A stretch of DNA of 10,530 nucleotides, taken from assembly GCA_023151145.1 (NCBI GenBank), contig JAKLJM010000048.1, positions 1 through 10,530 on the forward strand, read 5' to 3'. This document shows, in pieces, positions 8,321 through 10,530 of this stretch. The notes under the pieces were generated by a model. It saw only the letters and a list, made by a program, of their open reading frames with translations. It was not told where the DNA came from and made no database searches. This DNA is from Bacteriovoracaceae bacterium (GTDB taxonomy: Bacteria; Bdellovibrionota; Bacteriovoracia; Bacteriovoracales; Bacteriovoracaceae). The translations under genes and the position numbers were made by a program. How positions within the stretch are numbered: the first letter of the stretch is position 1; each line of letters begins with the position of its first letter.

Positions 8321-9343
8321 TTGAAAACCCAAATGTATAAAGAAGCCATTGAAGCTTCAGCCCAAGTAGCAATTCAGTATATGGATCAAAAAGATCGTTT
8401 CATTGAAATTGCTCATAAAATTCGTACCTATTCACCGGAACACCTAGTTACCACAGCAAGAGGAAGCTCTGATCATGCTGCAAGCTTTTTAAATTTTTTA
8501 ACCATGCAACATTTAGGAATTTTATCTACAAGTCTTCCTATGTCATTAGTGACTTTATATCAAGCACCACTAAGAGCTCAAAAAACATTATGTGTAGGAG
8601 TTTCACAATCGGGAGCCAGCCCAGATGTCCGATCTCCCATTAAATATTTTAAAGATCACGGTGGATTAACTTTAAGCTTAGTGAACGTGGAAAACTCTCC
8701 TCTCTTTAATGAATCTGAAATGGCTATTGGCTTAAAGGCTGGAGAAGAAAAAGCGGTTGCTGCCACAAAAAGTTTTATCACTTCTTTATCGGCTATTTAT
8801 TCATTAGTAGCTCACTGGAAAAACGATCCTGCTCTAATCAATGAAATTTCTGAACTCCCACGTTTACTTGAACGAGCACAAAAAATCTCATGGACTCCTT
8901 TTATAGATAAACTCATTAACACTGATAAAATCATGGTCGTAGGTCGTGGTCCTGGATTAAGCTTAGCACTAGAAGCAGGATTAAAATTTAAAGAGACATG
9001 CCAAATTCAAGCTGAGGCTTTTAGTTCAGCAGAAATCAAACACGGTCCTCAAGCTTTAATCGATAAAGGGTATACGATTCTCATTTTCGCTACTTCTGGC
9101 CCCATCATGACTGATCTTCTTCGCCTAGCAGAAGACTACAAAGCTCGTGGAGCTAACGTTATTTTAGCAGCACCAAGTTACGTAAAAGAAAAAGATTTAG
9201 AAATTATTAGTACAAAAAATTCTGAGCTTGAAGTTTTAACAGCTATTCAAACATTTTATTTGGCCATTTCTGAGCTCTCAACGGCTCGCGGTTTAAATCC
9301 TGATGCACCAAAATTTCTCAACAAAGTTACAACTACGCTATAA
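8321..9343 (+). CDS. nagB-II: SIS-domain glucosamine-6-phosphate deaminase (NagB-II type)
   Basis: A 340-residue double-SIS protein resembling the isomerase half of GlmS without the glutaminase domain. It is predicted to convert GlcN-6-P to fructose-6-P and ammonia in the cytoplasm, feeding amino sugars into glycolysis. SIS domain 1 carries ARGSSDHAA (46-54), SQSGASPD (95-102) and EKAVAATKSF (143-152). SIS domain 2 carries GRGPGLSLALEAGLKFKE (208-225) and AEIKHGP (237-243). Glu225, His241 and Lys335 (in the tail DAPKFLNKVT) match GlmS Glu488, His504 and Lys603. The missing glutaminase domain and the kinase-nagA neighbours favour catabolic NagB-II over GlmS; an AgaS-like galactosamine enzyme is less likely. 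The TTG start overlaps the nagA TGA, so the amber codon in nagA may reduce coupled translation here. Confidence 0.88.
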   Translation: MKTQMYKEAIEASAQVAIQYMDQKDRFIEIAHKIRTYSPEHLVTTARGSSDHAASFLNFLTMQHLGILSTSLPMSLVTLYQAPLRAQKTLCVGVSQSGASPDVRSPIKYFKDHGGLTLSLVNVENSPLFNESEMAIGLKAGEEKAVAATKSFITSLSAIYSLVAHWKNDPALINEISELPRLLERAQKISWTPFIDKLINTDKIMVVGRGPGLSLALEAGLKFKETCQIQAEAFSSAEIKHGPQALIDKGYTILIFATSGPIMTDLLRLAEDYKARGANVILAAPSYVKEKDLEIISTKNSELEVLTAIQTFYLAISELSTARGLNPDAPKFLNKVTTTL

Positions 9344-9949
9344 CTAAAACATGGTCAGTATCATTATCGGTGATACTGGCCAATACATCAAAAGCGACAA
9401 CCAATAAAAAATCCCATAACGAAGATCATCCGCGGCAAGAGGAATCTTGCCATCAAAACTCACATAATGTGGATAAAGATGAGTAAGTTTTCCAAGTTCA
9501 ACTTTGCTGACAATACTGTAATGTTCTCCCATGTCAGCATGAGAAATATTAATGTCATCAATTCTTAACTTTGTTCCGCTCTTTAACACTTCCCACTTAC
9601 TTGCTCCTCCTATATTGGAACTATTGCAATCTTTGGTGTTTTTCATATCCATAGCAAGAACAAACTCCTCCTCTCCTCCATATTTAGTAAGACATAAGTC
9701 TTGTAAGGTAATTACTTCTCTACCAATGGAATTTAGAAAGAATTCTATTTTGTATAAACGAAGCGAATAAACTGAAGCGACAATGAATAATGAAACGATC
9801 CCTGCAATTAAATAAGTGCCGCGCTTTTTATACACTAAATAAAGGATGATGAATAAAAAAGGAGTTGCTGGAAAAATTCCGAACGCACCCAAATTCACTG
9901 CCCCTGCCAATAAAAAAATAAAACTAATAACAAATAAAAAAATCTGCAC
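9344..9949 (-). CDS. Unrecognised membrane protein with four predicted membrane segments
   Basis: I do not recognise this 201-residue protein. Hydrophobic segments lie at about 3-20, 22-40, 46-64 and 178-200. They enclose a hydrophilic domain of about 110 residues (65-175) with two Cys (86, 108) and charged stretches such as YGGEEEF. Three N-terminal helices, one soluble domain and one C-terminal helix suggest an inner-membrane protein; no catalytic motif stands out. The GTG start at 9949 is chosen because AGGAG lies 5 nt upstream; the ATG three bases upstream of it is out of frame and closes after nine codons. The gene converges on the deaminase gene: its TAG directly abuts that gene's TAA with no spacer. 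It has its own promoter candidate and no clear link to sugar metabolism. Confidence 0.7.
   Translation of the reverse strand: MQIFLFVISFIFLLAGAVNLGAFGIFPATPFLFIILYLVYKKRGTYLIAGIVSLFIVASVYSLRLYKIEFFLNSIGREVITLQDLCLTKYGGEEEFVLAMDMKNTKDCNSSNIGGASKWEVLKSGTKLRIDDINISHADMGEHYSIVSKVELGKLTHLYPHYVSFDGKIPLAADDLRYGIFYWLSLLMYWPVSPIMILTMF
9352..9382. terminator. Long hairpin at the meeting point of two convergent genes
   Basis: A 12-bp stem with one G-U pair (arms TGGTCAGTATCA and TGATACTGGCCA) and a 7-nt loop begins 8 nt after the deaminase stop. It lies wholly inside the 3' end of the convergent membrane-protein gene. In the minus direction it is followed by ATGTTTTAG, a modest U-tract holding the stop codon. 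In the plus direction there is no U-run. It may act as a two-way transcription barrier or an mRNA 3'-end stabiliser. Confidence 0.4.
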
Positions 9950-9954
9950 TCATT

Positions 9955-9959
9955 CTCCT
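9955..9959 (-). promoter_or_regulatory. Ribosome binding site for the GTG-started membrane protein
   Basis: AGGAG on the minus strand lies 5 nt before the GTG at 9949. The ATG at 9952 overlaps this spacer but leads into a nine-codon frame, so GTG is the productive start. Confidence 0.65.
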
Positions 9960-9975
9960 AAATATAACTTATCTA

Positions 9976-10004
9976 AGTTTAGGCGAATTCCTAATTTATC
10001 TCAA
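9976..10004 (-). promoter_or_regulatory. Candidate promoter for the membrane-protein gene
   Basis: On the minus strand TTGAGA (9999-10004, five of six -35 bases) and TAAACT (9976-9981, four of six -10 bases) are 17 nt apart. The predicted leader is about 20 nt and contains AGGAG. Apart from this promoter and the possible decayed start of the beta-barrel fragment, the stretch between 9950 and 10129 shows nothing I can name. Confidence 0.5.
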
Positions 10005-10129
10005 CGTTTTCCGCCAAAAATGAGTTAATTCAGCCAATTACTTTTAAGCACAATCACAAAACAAACTAATTTAGAAAATCATCAACTCGTTTTTTTACAT
10101 GCACTATCAACTCATATCGTTTTGGAGGC

Positions 10130-10366
10130 ATGGACAAATTTCGTCCATGGATCGTTCCGATTGGTTTAGCATTTATGGTTAACAACCCACCATCAAACAC
10201 TACATCATATCTAGATGTGGGTTACCACATGGGCGCAGGGGCAGAGTACATGATTCATGAAAGACTCTCACTAGGTGCAGACGTTCGTCATACTTCTGGA
10301 AGTGGTGACCCTGGACTTAAAATGAAATACACTTCATACGCTGGGTATTTAGGGATCAATTTCTAG
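10130..10366 (+). pseudogene. C-terminal fragment of an outer-membrane beta-barrel protein
   Basis: This frame encodes 78 residues that look like the last four strands of a small outer-membrane barrel: FRPWIVPIGLAFMV, then SYLDVGYHMGAGAEYMI, RLSLGADVRH, and TSYAGYLGINF with the C-terminal Phe typical of barrel insertion signals. There is no signal peptide, and four strands cannot close a barrel. The open frame continues upstream to a stop at 10067-10069, reading SYRFGG just before the Met, which fits barrel sequence running back past it. GGAGG lies only 1 nt before the ATG and is probably just the FGG codons. I read this as the 3' remnant of a gene whose front is lost or too decayed to see. 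An IS end lies 24 nt after its TAG. Confidence 0.6.
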
Positions 10367-10390
10367 ACCAAAAAAAAGGGGAAGTTAAAC

Positions 10391-10416
10391 TGATCTGTAC
10401 CCTTTAAAAAGAACAG
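10391..10416. repeat. Probable right terminal inverted repeat of the IS3-family element
   Basis: The segment starts with TGATCTGTACCC and ends with AAGAACAG, a layout like other IS3-family termini (TG outer ends, ACCC, then GGACA or similar about 20 nt in). The partner repeat is outside the window, so the inner limit is a guess. Confidence 0.55.
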
Positions 10417-10417
10417 T

Positions 10418-10530
10418 TTAAAAAACAAGATTCATGTTAGCCCCTGCTTCTGCAGGGGTTTTTCTTTTTAACCCCCACTGAGGTCTTTCGTCATTATAAT
10501 ATTTGATATATCTATCAATTTCTTTTACTA
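10418..10530 (-). CDS. IS3-family transposase, C-terminal 36 residues (runs off the right edge)
   Basis: The visible tail contains IDRYIKYYNDERPQWGLK followed by RKTPAEAGA and the end NMNLVF, then TAA. The pattern YI-x-YYN-x-ER-x-QW-x-LK-x-x-TP is the standard end of the DDE integrase domain (OrfB) in IS3-family transposases. The DDE residues themselves lie beyond the right edge, so whether the element is intact cannot be judged. Its 3' end overlaps a hairpin that would terminate transcription coming from the opposite strand. Confidence 0.85.
   Translation of the reverse strand, partial: VKEIDRYIKYYNDERPQWGLKRKTPAEAGANMNLVF
10439..10469 (+). terminator. Strong rho-independent terminator inside the IS end, plus direction
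   Basis: CCCCTGC and GCAGGGG form a perfect 7-bp GC-rich stem with a TTCT loop, extendable by one G-U and one A-U pair, followed by TTTTTCTTTTT. This is a textbook intrinsic terminator for transcription entering the element from the left. It is embedded antisense in the transposase codons for Ala-Glu-Ala-Gly-Ala. Confidence 0.85.

Larger units (their letters stand above)
7227..8324 (+). pseudogene. nagA: N-acetylglucosamine-6-phosphate deacetylase, interrupted by an in-frame TAG
   Basis: NagA removes acetate from GlcNAc-6-P to give GlcN-6-P. The reading frame is continuous over 365 codons except for TAG at codon 148 (7668-7670). The upstream part (147 codons) has LPGFIDLHVHG (46-56) and HLEGPF with metal ligand Glu123. 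The downstream part, in the same frame, has IGHTNAT with His185, THLFNAM with His206, DLLHVHP (237-243), VSDATAATGMPDGEY with catalytic Asp261, and GTLAGSSLTLDAAL. Codons after the stop (HLNSLVPIKIITIAPE) read as normal NagA, so this is not a frameshift. One base change from CAG (Gln), AAG, GAG or TGG would explain it. An internal ATG at 7758 has no ribosome binding site and would make an inactive half. It may be a recent pseudogene, a sequencing error or a suppressed stop. Confidence 0.85.
10391..10530 (-). mobile_element. Right end of an IS3-family insertion sequence (continues past the window)
   Basis: The element is identified by the C-terminus of an IS3-type transposase on the minus strand and by a terminal sequence starting TGATCTGTACCC, resembling IS3-family ends (IS3 itself starts TGATCTTACCC). 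The transposase stop lies 27 nt inside this end, the usual arrangement for the right inverted repeat. The three bases before it, AAC (10388-10390), would be half of a 3-bp target duplication; the other copy is outside the window. Confidence 0.8.

Noticed and set aside
7227..8324. Frameshift as the cause of the split nagA
   Set aside because: The distance from the TAG (7668) to the downstream motifs is a whole number of codons, and the residues right after TAG already read as NagA. Only a nonsense codon is needed.
7758..8324. Independent small gene starting at the ATG at 7758
   Set aside because: No ribosome binding site precedes it and the product would lack the HVH and Glu123 metal ligands; it is the back half of nagA.
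9552..10028. Plus-strand open frames opposite the membrane-protein gene
   Set aside because: The minus-strand gene has a promoter candidate, a spaced AGGAG and coherent membrane segments; the plus-strand frames have none of these.
10130..10366. A complete 78-residue secreted protein
   Set aside because: There is no signal peptide, there are only four beta-strands, and the GGAGG is 1 nt from the ATG; a fragment explains it better.
1..10530. CRISPR array, tRNA, rRNA, riboswitch or defence system
   Set aside because: No regularly spaced direct repeats, cloverleaf-like segments or known defence motifs were noticed by eye on either strand.

Overview
This is an AT-rich window from a Gram-negative bacterium: it has a maltoporin, periplasmic signal peptides and an outer-membrane beta-barrel remnant. 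Gene content and base composition would fit a low-GC member of the Bdellovibrionota (Bacteriovorax-like), but nothing here is diagnostic and I hold that lightly. Most of the window is sugar catabolism genes, arranged in two blocks.

Block 1 (1-6272) is for maltodextrin. On the minus strand an operon reads malQ (4-alpha-glucanotransferase), then pulA (exported type I pullulanase), then a maltose-type ABC transporter binding protein that runs off the left edge. The junctions overlap (4 nt and 1 nt), so the three are probably translationally coupled. Divergent from malQ, across a 112-nt gap, is lamB (maltoporin), with five of the six E. coli greasy-slide aromatics recognisable. Together they suggest uptake of alpha-glucans through LamB, periplasmic debranching by PulA, capture by the binding protein, and cytoplasmic disproportionation by MalQ.

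Block 2 (6349-9343, plus strand) is for amino sugars: a BadF-type GlcNAc/GlcN kinase, nagA (GlcNAc-6-P deacetylase) and a SIS-domain GlcN-6-P deaminase (NagB-II type), all with 4-nt overlaps. The most notable point in the window is that nagA carries one in-frame TAG at 7668-7670. The frame is otherwise open and homologous on both sides, and all recognisable active-site residues remain. The kinase appears to have a promoter so close that its mRNA would be leaderless.

The right end (9344-10530) is accessory. It holds a convergent gene for an unrecognised membrane protein whose stop codon abuts that of the deaminase gene, a headless C-terminal fragment of an outer-membrane beta-barrel gene, and the right end of an IS3-family insertion sequence. 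The IS end has the transposase C-terminus on the minus strand and a strong plus-strand intrinsic terminator inside the transposase gene. I found no CRISPR array, tRNA, rRNA or convincing novel multi-gene system.
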